Below, piece by piece: positions 52,095 to 61,778 of a DNA stretch of 64,000 bases (position 1 is the stretch's first letter; each line of letters opens with the position of its first letter). The position numbers were made by a program, and so were the translations under genes. The DNA comes from Thalassospira profundimaris (GTDB lineage Bacteria; Pseudomonadota; Alphaproteobacteria; Rhodospirillales; Thalassospiraceae), in contig NZ_JPWI01000007.1 in NCBI RefSeq assembly GCF_003326795.1, forward strand, positions 164,969 to 228,968, written 5' to 3'. The notes under the pieces are model-generated. The model ran no database searches. It was given only the letters and a program-made list of their open reading frames with translations, and had not been told where the DNA came from.

Positions 52095-52126
52095 CAAAAG
52101 CCCTGCAAATGCAGGGCTTTTGTTGA
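52095..52126. terminator. Bidirectional terminator between the lipoprotein gene and 52151
   Basis: CAAAAGCCCTGCA pairs perfectly with TGCAGGGCTTTTG around a two-base centre (52095-52107 with 52110-52122), with T or A tracts on both sides. Confidence 0.85.
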
Positions 52127-52150
52127 TTGCAGACCAGCAGGCAACAAAAC

Positions 52151-52498
52151 CTAGTGGTCGCTTTCTTCAAGGAAATGATCGCCAAGGCCGGTATCATATT
52201 CCATGCCTTCCTTGGTCAGAACGATGCTGGCCGGATAACCATCCTTGACCAGACCTTTACGGGCCAGCGCCACCCAGACAGCCGGGTTTTCAAAACCGCT
52301 GGCATCACGGGCCGATACCGTGAACTGGCCGACATGCACGTGATCACCATGTGCATGCGGTACACGCAAAAGCGTGCCTTCGCCACTGGCTTCGTCAATC
52401 CGGCCCGAATTCGGGTCCTTGGCGATGACCTGCGCCAGCACAAGGGTACGAAGCTGCAAATTATTGAGTTTCAGCGGATTTTTGCGAACGAATGCCAT
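52151..52498 (-). CDS. Hypothetical protein, unknown function
   Basis: A 115-residue soluble protein with no motif I recognise. It begins MAFVRKNPLKLNNLQLRTLVLAQVIAKDPNSGRID, has a His-rich centre VPHAHGDHVHVGQF (about 49-62) that could bind a metal, and a C-terminal VALARKGLVKDGYPASIVLTKEG that looks like a winged-helix wing or small alpha/beta element. The start is ATG 52498; a GTG four codons earlier (52510) is also possible. It shares a two-way terminator with the lipoprotein gene. It appears to be a conserved small protein rather than a chance frame. Confidence 0.65.
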   Translation of the reverse strand: MAFVRKNPLKLNNLQLRTLVLAQVIAKDPNSGRIDEASGEGTLLRVPHAHGDHVHVGQFTVSARDASGFENPAVWVALARKGLVKDGYPASIVLTKEGMEYDTGLGDHFLEESDH

Positions 52499-52614
52499 AT
52501 CTGGTTTCACCCCGGTTTCAATGCGTTATTTGCAAGGACATATCTGTTACTTGGCGCAATGATGCAAGCCCTGTTTTGGTCAATGCCGTTGCAACAATTG
52601 CAATGCTTGTTGTC

Positions 52615-52890
52615 TTAGCCACCCGCCAGCTGCTTACGCAACTTGCGATCCCGCTTGAGATGCCATTCCCGGCTCATCGCCTGCCCGAATGTACGGAACC
52701 GTTCGACATAGACCAGTTCCCACTGTCGCCCGCGGGTACTTTTGGCCCCTTTGCCGCTGTTATGGGTTTCAAGGCGCGCCTCGACATCGGTCGACCATCC
52801 CACATAAGTCCGGGGCACCTTCACCCGCGCATTTTCACCCGGATCAAAATCCAGTTCGCGCAGCACATAGACAAAGGTGAATGACGCCAT
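52615..52890 (-). CDS. GIY-YIG nuclease family protein (UPF0213-like)
   Basis: A 91-residue single-domain GIY-YIG protein. The two conserved strands are FTFVYVLRE near residue 4 (in place of GIY) and TYVGWSTDVEARLETHNSGKGAKSTRGRQWELVYVERF near 30-67, which contains the YVG, Arg and Glu positions of the YhbQ/UPF0213 group. Basic C-terminal helix REWHLKRDRKLRKQLAGG. I set the start at ATG 52890; the frame is open 15 codons further. Members are suspected small DNA endonucleases. Confidence 0.85.
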   Translation of the reverse strand: MASFTFVYVLRELDFDPGENARVKVPRTYVGWSTDVEARLETHNSGKGAKSTRGRQWELVYVERFRTFGQAMSREWHLKRDRKLRKQLAGG

Positions 52891-52945
52891 TTTCGAAATA
52901 CCGAGCCTTGCGACTTGGAGATGAATTCGTTTCATGCTGTGGCGA

Positions 52946-53020
52946 AAACGACTGACTTCGAGAACCGGAGCGCAGCGTACTCAAGTACGTGAGCACCGAA
53001 AGCGCAGAAGTCAGTCGTTT
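52946..53020. repeat. 75-bp structured inverted repeat between GIY-YIG and SDR genes
   Basis: AAACGACTGACTTC (52946-52959) pairs perfectly with GAAGTCAGTCGTTT (53007-53020). Inside are GGAGCGC/GCGC elements and a central GTACTCAAGTAC palindrome (52977-52988). The T run needed for a simple terminator is missing on the plus strand. The look is that of a conserved intergenic element or a small non-autonomous repeat. Confidence 0.65.
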
Positions 53021-53040
53021 GCAGCCCGGCATGGGACGAA

Positions 53041-53820
53041 TTAAAGGGTGGAGTTGAAGGCTCCGCCATCGAGCAAGACATTCTGCCCGACCATAAATTT
53101 CGCATGTTCGCTGCACATGAAGGCACAGGTCGCACCGAAATCAAGCGGATCGCCAAAACGCCCGGTCGGAAGACCGGCCTGGGTTTTGCTGCGCGCTTCA
53201 TCAAGGCTGATCCCCTCGGCCTTTGACTTGTTGGTCATCAGCGCATTGATGCGATCGGTATCGTGCTGGCCCGGAAGCAGGTTATTCATGATCACGCCAT
53301 CTTTGGCAACCTGACGCGAGGTACCCGCGACAAAGCCGGTCAGACCAGCCCGTGCACCGTTCGAAAGACCAAGATGCGGGATCGGCGATTTGACCGAACC
53401 CGACGTGATATTAACGATGCGACCCCATTTGCGCGAAATCATGCCTGGCAGAACGGCGGTCGCCAACAGGATCGGGGTCAGCATGTTCGACTGAACAGCC
53501 GCTTCCCATTCGGCCTGCCCCCAGTCAGACCAGATGCCCGGAGGCGGGCCACCGGCATTATTTACAAGGATATCGGGCGCATCAACAGCGGCCAGAACCT
53601 TGTTACGGCCTTCCTCGGTCGTGATGTCACACGCAACCGTGGTGACATTCACGCCAAACGTATCACGGATATATTCCGCCGTTTCATTAAGCGGCCCTTC
53701 GGAACGCGCATTGAGAACAAGATCAACGCCCGCTTCGCCCAGCTTGATCGCGCAACCACGACCAAGTCCCTTGGAAGATGCACAGACAATCGCCTTGCGG
53801 CCCTTAATTCCCAGATCCAA
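53041..53820 (-). CDS. SDR-family oxidoreductase, atypical active site
   Basis: A 259-residue short-chain dehydrogenase/reductase. The nucleotide motif is VCASSKGLGRGCAIKLGEAG (about 12-31, TGxxxGxG replaced by ASSKGLG), then ILVNNAGGPPPGIW near 84 and IVNITSGSVKSPIPHLGLSNGARAGLTGF near 135-163. The catalytic Ser lies in the TSGSVKS block. At the position of the YxxxK pair the sequence reads LSNGARAG, so both Tyr and Lys are replaced. This fits a known subgroup of BKR-like SDRs that lack the full tetrad. The substrate is unknown, and the reaction may differ from ordinary ketoreduction. Confidence 0.85.
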   Translation of the reverse strand: MDLGIKGRKAIVCASSKGLGRGCAIKLGEAGVDLVLNARSEGPLNETAEYIRDTFGVNVTTVACDITTEEGRNKVLAAVDAPDILVNNAGGPPPGIWSDWGQAEWEAAVQSNMLTPILLATAVLPGMISRKWGRIVNITSGSVKSPIPHLGLSNGARAGLTGFVAGTSRQVAKDGVIMNNLLPGQHDTDRINALMTNKSKAEGISLDEARSKTQAGLPTGRFGDPLDFGATCAFMCSEHAKFMVGQNVLLDGGAFNSTL

Positions 53821-54121
53821 TGGATCCTCCCATTCTGGAATTCATACAATGGCAGGAATGTAGACCGGCTTTCCCTGTCGGGTCAAACGCCCTTCCACGA
53901 TTTGGAAACGATTGTTCCAGTTCAATCAAACAGACCGGTTTGGGTGTATTCCGCCCGCTGTGAGGTACCGCACACACAACCCATGACGATCAAAATATCG
54001 CTGGAGATTACCAAAAGTTGAGTTAGAGGAATTTTCAAGTAAATACACAGCATAAAAACAAATCATAAGCGTACCGGAACAGCGCAGTTGTCTATCCGGG
54101 ACATTCGGGCAGAGCTTCACA

Positions 54122-55765
54122 ATGAAATTCGGTTATCTCCGTGGTCTGTTGACCGCGTGGCTTGCGTTGACGGTGACTGACGGCATTCTCAATCCGGTCG
54201 CTGCTCGGGATTTATCCGCCCCCAAATGGGGACCGCATATCGACCTTGAAGGCAAGGCAGGCACAGATCGCAACCTTGGCGAAACAGACCTGTTCATTCC
54301 CCTGTCACAAGACGACGAAACACTGTTCTTCACCAATCTGCGCGCCCGCATGGATGACAATGACAGCCGCGAAGGCAACTTCGGCCTTGGCGTCCGTCAT
54401 ATGCTTGACAGTGGCTGGAACCTTGGCGGGATTACCTATTTCGACCGCCGAAAAAGCCCCATGGGCAACATGTTCAATCAGCTCACCTTCGGCGCCGAAG
54501 CCCTGTCCATGGACTGGGACCTGCGTGCCAACGCCTATGTTCCGGTTGGTCGTACATCACATGATGAAGATAGCCTGAGCACCGCAACCATTTCCGGTGC
54601 TTCCATCATTTTTCGTGGCGGCGAGGAACGCTCCCTTGGCGGGTTTGATGCAGAAATCGGATGGCGCGCCCCGCTTTTTGACGAGAATGCTGGTCAGCAA
54701 TTGCGCCTTTATGGTGGCGGCTATCGCTTTTCCGACGATAAGGCCGGCCTGATTGCAGGCCCCCGTGGAAGGCTTGATCTGACCTTTGACGAAGTCCCGT
54801 TCCTTTGGCAGGGCTCGCGCCTTAGCCTTGGTGCCGAAGTGCAGCATGACGATCCGCGCGGCACACAAAGTTTCGCAAGTTTCCGCCTTCGTATTCCGCT
54901 TCAGGTCTTTTCCGAACGCAAGGCTGTGCGCCAGAACCTCAGCCCCATTGAAAAACGCATGACCGATCCGGTGATCCGTGACATCGACGTCGTCACCGAG
55001 GCAGGCAGCTTCGGCCCGGCTGAAACCGGCGTGACTACAATGTCAGGGGGTGTAATTTCCGTAATTGATAGCGCGTCGACGACCACGGCAAACCTTGCAA
55101 CAGCCGTTGCCAATGCAGGCGCAAACTCGACCGTCATCCTGCAAGGCAACTATACGGGGATGAACAACGCCAAAATAACGCTTCAATCCGGTCAAACATT
55201 GATGGGAAGCGGCACAATGGTCGTAAAATCCCCATCCGGGCGCACGGCGACCGTGACAATGGGGTCGGCCTCCATCTCGGGCACTGGCCAGGTCGCGAGT
55301 TCGGTGGCCAGCCTGATCCAGATGGCCAATAACAGTACACTGGACAACATCACCCTTAGCAATACCGCTAACGGAGGAAACGGCATCGCAACCATTCTGG
55401 TCAAAGGTGTATCGAATGTCACAATCAAAAACAGCACGTTGACCGCTTCCACAACCGGTAACTCTTCCACACCGATCTTTATTGAATCTGGCTCCAGCAA
55501 CGTCACAATTACCGGTAATACATTAAGTGCTATTGGCGGCGGGTCCCAACGCGCGGCTGGCGGCGCCATGATGAACGTCGCGAGTAATGTGACATTCTCG
55601 AATAACTCGGTATCCGCATCCAACAGTACCGACCTTGTATCACTGTTTGTGAGGGACGTCACAAACCTGTCAGGTTCCGGCAATACCAGAAATGCCGGGA
55701 ACTGTGTGACTTCCGGCACCAATACCGGTTCTGTCAGCTTTACCGACAACACCACCTGTCCATAA
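54122..55765 (+). CDS. Inverse autotransporter with beta-helix passenger
   Basis: A 547-residue outer-membrane protein. Signal peptide about 1-28 (LLTAWLALTVTDGILNPVAA). Residues about 36-275 form an intimin/invasin-type inverse autotransporter barrel: GPHIDLEGKAGTDRNLGETDLFIPL, then NFGLGVRHMLDSGWNLGGITYFDRR and alternating strands to FRLRIPLQV. From about 300 on, the passenger is Ser/Thr/Asn-rich with repeated ITLQSGQTL, NNSTLDNITLSN, VSNVTIKNSTLTA and GSSNVTITGNTLSA units, the rung pattern of a right-handed beta-helix. Two cysteines close the C-terminus. Such proteins present adhesins on the surface. No LysM or Ig-like domain is seen. It stands alone with 300 bp of AT-rich upstream sequence. 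Confidence 0.82.
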   Translation: MKFGYLRGLLTAWLALTVTDGILNPVAARDLSAPKWGPHIDLEGKAGTDRNLGETDLFIPLSQDDETLFFTNLRARMDDNDSREGNFGLGVRHMLDSGWNLGGITYFDRRKSPMGNMFNQLTFGAEALSMDWDLRANAYVPVGRTSHDEDSLSTATISGASIIFRGGEERSLGGFDAEIGWRAPLFDENAGQQLRLYGGGYRFSDDKAGLIAGPRGRLDLTFDEVPFLWQGSRLSLGAEVQHDDPRGTQSFASFRLRIPLQVFSERKAVRQNLSPIEKRMTDPVIRDIDVVTEAGSFGPAETGVTTMSGGVISVIDSASTTTANLATAVANAGANSTVILQGNYTGMNNAKITLQSGQTLMGSGTMVVKSPSGRTATVTMGSASISGTGQVASSVASLIQMANNSTLDNITLSNTANGGNGIATILVKGVSNVTIKNSTLTASTTGNSSTPIFIESGSSNVTITGNTLSAIGGGSQRAAGGAMMNVASNVTFSNNSVSASNSTDLVSLFVRDVTNLSGSGNTRNAGNCVTSGTNTGSVSFTDNTTCP

Positions 55766-55788
55766 GAAAACGGGCACCAAAATTAAAA

Positions 55789-55819
55789 GCGCCCGGTGCG
55801 ATATCCTCGCACCGGGCGC
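55789..55819. terminator. Terminator between autotransporter and dgoA genes
   Basis: GCGCCCGGTGCG (55789-55800) pairs perfectly with CGCACCGGGCGC (55808-55819). Read on the minus strand it ends in TTTTAATTTT, so it fits dgoA best; on the plus strand the T run is weak. Confidence 0.88.
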
Positions 55820-55843
55820 AATCATTTTCAGTCGGTAAGTGTC

Positions 55844-56503
55844 TTAGCCAAACACTGCGTCATGTGCGTTGACATACCTAACCGCCGCATCCGAGACCTC
55901 GGCAACACTCATACCGGGTTTATAGATCCCCGACCCAAGACCAAACCCGTCACAGCCCGCCTTGGCATAGACGCTAAAATCATCCGGCCCAACGCCGCCA
56001 ACCGCATAAACCGGCATGTTAGCGGGCAAAACCGCACGCATGGCCTTGATTCCCTCTGCCCCGATGATGCTGGCCGGGAAAATCTTTAGCCCGTCGGCCC
56101 CGGCCTTGATCGCGGCAAAGCATTCGGTGGGCGTCAAAACACCGGGCCATGATCCCATGCCAAGTTCCTTGGTCTTGGCGATCACTTCAATATCGCAATT
56201 GGGCGATACGACAAATTCACCACCGGCCTCTTTGACATTGGCAACATCATTCACCGTCAGGACCGTGCCCGCGCCTATCAGTGCCGCATCCCCCACGGCG
56301 TCTTTCATCGCCGCAATGCTTTTAAGCGGTTCGGGCGAGTTCAGCGGCACCTCGATCATGGTGATCCCGGCATCAACCAGCGCACGCACCATATCGACAG
56401 CTTCGCTCGGCTTGACCCCGCGCAGGATTGCAATCAGGCGACGGTGTTTTTTTCCCGGCGTGACGGCATCCGTGATTTGTTCTGCAACATATGATGGTGC
56501 CAT
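55844..56503 (-). CDS. dgoA: 2-dehydro-3-deoxy-6-phosphogalactonate aldolase
   Basis: A 219-residue KDPG/KDPGal-type class I aldolase that splits 2-dehydro-3-deoxy-6-phosphogalactonate into pyruvate and glyceraldehyde-3-phosphate. Markers: LIAILRGVKPSEA near 23, MIEVPLNSPEPLKSIAAM near 49 (with the catalytic Glu), ALIGAGTVL near 73, EFVVSPNCD and the Schiff-base Lys in GADGLKIFPAS near 138. It lies 4 bp after dgoK, which supports the galactonate assignment over gluconate. Cytoplasmic, part of the De Ley-Doudoroff route. Confidence 0.92.
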   Translation of the reverse strand: MAPSYVAEQITDAVTPGKKHRRLIAILRGVKPSEAVDMVRALVDAGITMIEVPLNSPEPLKSIAAMKDAVGDAALIGAGTVLTVNDVANVKEAGGEFVVSPNCDIEVIAKTKELGMGSWPGVLTPTECFAAIKAGADGLKIFPASIIGAEGIKAMRAVLPANMPVYAVGGVGPDDFSVYAKAGCDGFGLGSGIYKPGMSVAEVSDAAVRYVNAHDAVFG

Positions 56504-56507
56504 GGTC

Positions 56508-57479
56508 CTAGATCCTCTCTGATGCGGTCTTTAAGGTATGATAGGCTTGCGTCAAACCGGCAAGGGTAATGGCGGTGCCATCCATCGGGGTGGCCTTATG
56601 ACCATGGACGCCCAGGGCCGCCTGATAAAGCGATGCCAGCTTTCCTGCCCCGATAAGTGCAATTTCCTCGCCCGGCTGCAAAAGTCCCAGCACATCGGCA
56701 ATCTCCGCCCCGATGACGGTGCCCGACAGCACGGCACCGCCGGGGGCAACCGCCGCCCCGTCGCGCGCAACAAGGGCGCGTGCGCGTACCGTGAAAAGAC
56801 TGTGCAGGAAACTGGCCGGTTGCACCTTGGCCGCGCGCACGGCATCGGCAAAGGCCCCGTCATCCCAGCCCTCTTTGACCGAATGACGCAGGATCGAGTT
56901 TTGCGATAAAAGCGCAAAGACCTCGCCACTCATATAGGTACGGAAACCGCTGATCTCGCCGTTTGACACCCGCGCCCATTTCGAATGGGTCCCGGGCAAA
57001 CAGACCCACCCGGCAAAACCCGGATGCGCATCCATAAACCCGACCAGCTGGGTTTCCTCGCCGCGCATGACATCGGCATCATCACGCTGACACAGCCCCG
57101 GCAGGATCGACACCAAAATACGAGGATCCCTCACATTTGGTTGTACTGCCCCTTGCGCAAGATCAGACGGCCGTGCCGGTACATCGCAATAGGGCGCCTC
57201 AAGCCAGCCCTGCCTGGCCCCGGCCATGCCGCATATCACCACGGGCACCCCACGTGCGTCTGATGGCAACCAAGCGTCTATCAGGCTGATCAGAACGCCT
57301 TCAAATGAAAGCTTCTCGTCGCCTGCAATCGCATTCATGCCAAGCGGACTTTGGGTTTCTGCAAGGATGTTCGCGCGATCATCCAGTGCCCAGACGCGCA
57401 GATTGGATGTGCCCCAGTCAACTGCGATCCAGCCCGGCACCTGTGTCGGGGTAGCCAAATGATGTGATGAAACCGTCAA
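56508..57479 (-). CDS. dgoK: 2-dehydro-3-deoxygalactonokinase
   Basis: A 323-residue kinase of the DgoK family that phosphorylates 2-dehydro-3-deoxygalactonate with ATP. The N-terminal ASKHA-type phosphate loop is WIAVDWGTSNLRVWALDD near 17-34, followed by LGMNAIAGDEKLSFEGVL near 47-64 and VVICGMAGARQGWLEAPY near 80. The middle has LPGTHSKWARV near 160. It precedes dgoA in an operon; the dehydratase and transporter of the pathway are not in this window, so the locus is partial or continues elsewhere. Confidence 0.92.
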   Translation of the reverse strand: MTVSSHHLATPTQVPGWIAVDWGTSNLRVWALDDRANILAETQSPLGMNAIAGDEKLSFEGVLISLIDAWLPSDARGVPVVICGMAGARQGWLEAPYCDVPARPSDLAQGAVQPNVRDPRILVSILPGLCQRDDADVMRGEETQLVGFMDAHPGFAGWVCLPGTHSKWARVSNGEISGFRTYMSGEVFALLSQNSILRHSVKEGWDDGAFADAVRAAKVQPASFLHSLFTVRARALVARDGAAVAPGGAVLSGTVIGAEIADVLGLLQPGEEIALIGAGKLASLYQAALGVHGHKATPMDGTAITLAGLTQAYHTLKTASERI

Positions 57480-60152
<2,673 letters not shown>

Positions 60153-60205
60153 GGCGCTCAGACGCTAGTTTGATTTTGATTGGGGCTTTTGGGCTCTGAA
60201 AGAGG

Positions 60206-60240
60206 AACACCCCCGGTCGAGAGGCTGGGGGTGTTTTTTG
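60206..60240 (+). terminator. Rho-independent terminator after katG
   Basis: AACACCCCC pairs with GGGGGTGTT around a 12-base loop, followed by TTTTT. The AT-rich insert starts directly after it. Confidence 0.9.
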
Positions 60241-60433
60241 TTTCGACCATCAAATTGCTAAAAATAGCTTGCTCAGCCCCATATCAAATACAAATCACAC
60301 GATGGTAACCTAACGAAACACAATTCCACTTTTAATTTATCTGTGGAAATATTCGGTTACCTTGAGTAGCATCCCTCATCAGGAAAGCTTAATATTAGCA
60401 AACTGGTCAAAGTGCTTTTTTTTTGGGGGGGAG

Positions 60434-60625
60434 ATGGAAGCATATGTCTCTGAAATAGTTTCGAGTGTACTGGGCGCGTTTGCAGGTGCTGCAATCAGCG
60501 TTCCAATCACTATCCGTTTTTGTCGTAATACAGCTACAGGCAGCGCCACTCAGACAAATCAGTCTGGAGCTACAAGCGGGCAGGATATGGTTGGTCGAGA
60601 TAAGATTACCGGCAAAGAAAGCTAA
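60434..60625 (+). CDS. Small membrane protein with C-terminal GRDKIT motif (ABC-3C associated)
   Basis: A 63-residue protein: MEAYVSEIVSSVLGAFAGAA, then a short membrane span (AGAAISVPITIRF), then a polar tail QTNQSGATSGQDMVGRDKITGKES. The tail matches the start of the next protein (VNQSNASAQGDMIGRDKITN) closely enough to suggest a common origin and function. I chose ATG 60434, preceded by GGGGGGGAG; the frame is open further upstream with no good start. The T9G7 tract before it could shift the ribosome site. It starts 48 bp before the ABC-3C genes and is probably part of the system, perhaps a membrane effector. No known family was recognised. Confidence 0.65.
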   Translation: MEAYVSEIVSSVLGAFAGAAISVPITIRFCRNTATGSATQTNQSGATSGQDMVGRDKITGKES

Positions 60626-60672
60626 GACTCAGTCTAGCCTCGATATTGTGACATAAAATCTGGTTAAGTAAA

Positions 60673-61266
60673 TTGTCTACGAACATCACGAATTCGGATA
60701 ACGCCTCCAGCGTTAATCAATCTAATGCATCTGCACAAGGTGACATGATTGGGCGCGATAAGATAACCAATACTACAAACCAGTTCGAGCGGCGAAAAAG
60801 TCAGATCGAGTCTTGGATGGAAAAACTTGCGCAAGAAATATCCAGCAATGAAAAAACGCAAGAGATGGTTGATAGCCTCCAATACTTTAAGAAGAAGTAT
60901 TCCGTTGATGGGATAGATGGCCTAGAGAATAAATTAGAACATGCTGGTCGAGGGAAGGAACAGATCGCCAAGGCCCTAATGCGCAAAGAAGAATTCTCAA
61001 AACTTTTAGATAAGTACGGACTATATGGATCAGCTCAAGAAATTTTTGCCTTTTTATTATCGAGAGTTGAGCATTTATTTGAAGTTGAGGTAACGCCTCT
61101 TATTGGCCATGTGGACGATACAGAGATAGAGAAGCTAATACAACACAAGGTCGTTTCACCTGTGCTAGATGAAATGAGCCAAGGTGTGTTTGCTGTAAAT
61201 AACAACCATGCCTCTGGCATGGTCTACTGGCTTGCAGAACAGTGCTTCATCAGGTGGCACAAATGA
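60673..61266 (+). CDS. ABC-three-component (ABC-3C) CTD-type component
   Basis: A 197-residue protein that starts at TTG, with the Ser/Asn-rich leader NSDNASSVNQSNASAQGDMIGRDKITN. A GD.I.RDKI segment of this kind opens many conflict-system proteins. The middle is a helical region with heptad-like spacing (QIESWMEKLAQEISSNEKTQEMVDSLQYFKK). The rest (about 95-197) has the layout of the C-terminal domain of ABC-3C systems: LLDKYGLYGSAQEIFAFLLSRVEHLFEVEVTPLI. No separate effector domain is fused in front. Its stop overlaps the next gene's start (ATGA). The system role is inferred from the order CTD protein, middle component, ATPase. Confidence 0.7.
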   Translation: MSTNITNSDNASSVNQSNASAQGDMIGRDKITNTTNQFERRKSQIESWMEKLAQEISSNEKTQEMVDSLQYFKKKYSVDGIDGLENKLEHAGRGKEQIAKALMRKEEFSKLLDKYGLYGSAQEIFAFLLSRVEHLFEVEVTPLIGHVDDTEIEKLIQHKVVSPVLDEMSQGVFAVNNNHASGMVYWLAEQCFIRWHK

Positions 61267-61778
61267 TCCAGATTGCATATCATCCCGCATATGACACTTT
61301 TCACACAACGTTTAGGGTACTCCGAATTCTGTCATGCATTCCAGAGGAGACCATTAAAGTCGACAAATTAAAAATACTCGATTTTTACATGGCATTTCCG
61401 CGACTTACGACAGATATCACGGGTCTTCAACGTCAACACAAGAAGTACAAACTAAATAGTTTTCCAAAACCCTACGGCGAACTTCCCTCACCAATAACCA
61501 TATTCAATCAAATGGGTCCGATCCAAGATGCCGCGATCCAAACACTTTGTCTTCAAGGCTTTCTCGACTTCGACATAGAGTCATTAATGCATGGAGAGAT
61601 ACAACTTTCCGAACTCGGGATTCCCGAAGCATTGACTGCTTCTATCAGCTTGCGAAATGAAAAAGAAGCGTCGCTCATAGAATACCTAATTGAAGTATTA
61701 CTCCCCATCCCACTTGATGGACCAAAGGGGTTGAAGGCAAGAACCGGCTTAATGGAATACAGATATGACTATGCTTAG
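61263..61778 (+). CDS. ABC-three-component (ABC-3C) middle component
   Basis: A 171-residue protein: MIQIAYHPAYDTFHTTFRVLRIL, then KVDKLKILDFYMAFP near 38-52, a middle with FPKPYGELPSPITIFNQMGPIQDAAIQTLCLQGF, and a helical end. The combination YHPAYDTFHT..RVLRIL and KLKILDFY is what I recall for ABC-3C middle components, one of the small families that bridge the ATPase and the CTD protein; the exact subfamily is not certain. I set the start at ATG 61263, which overlaps the upstream TGA; a GTG at 61242 is in frame. It overlaps the ATPase gene by 14 bp. Confidence 0.72.
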   Translation: MIQIAYHPAYDTFHTTFRVLRILSCIPEETIKVDKLKILDFYMAFPRLTTDITGLQRQHKKYKLNSFPKPYGELPSPITIFNQMGPIQDAAIQTLCLQGFLDFDIESLMHGEIQLSELGIPEALTASISLRNEKEASLIEYLIEVLLPIPLDGPKGLKARTGLMEYRYDYA

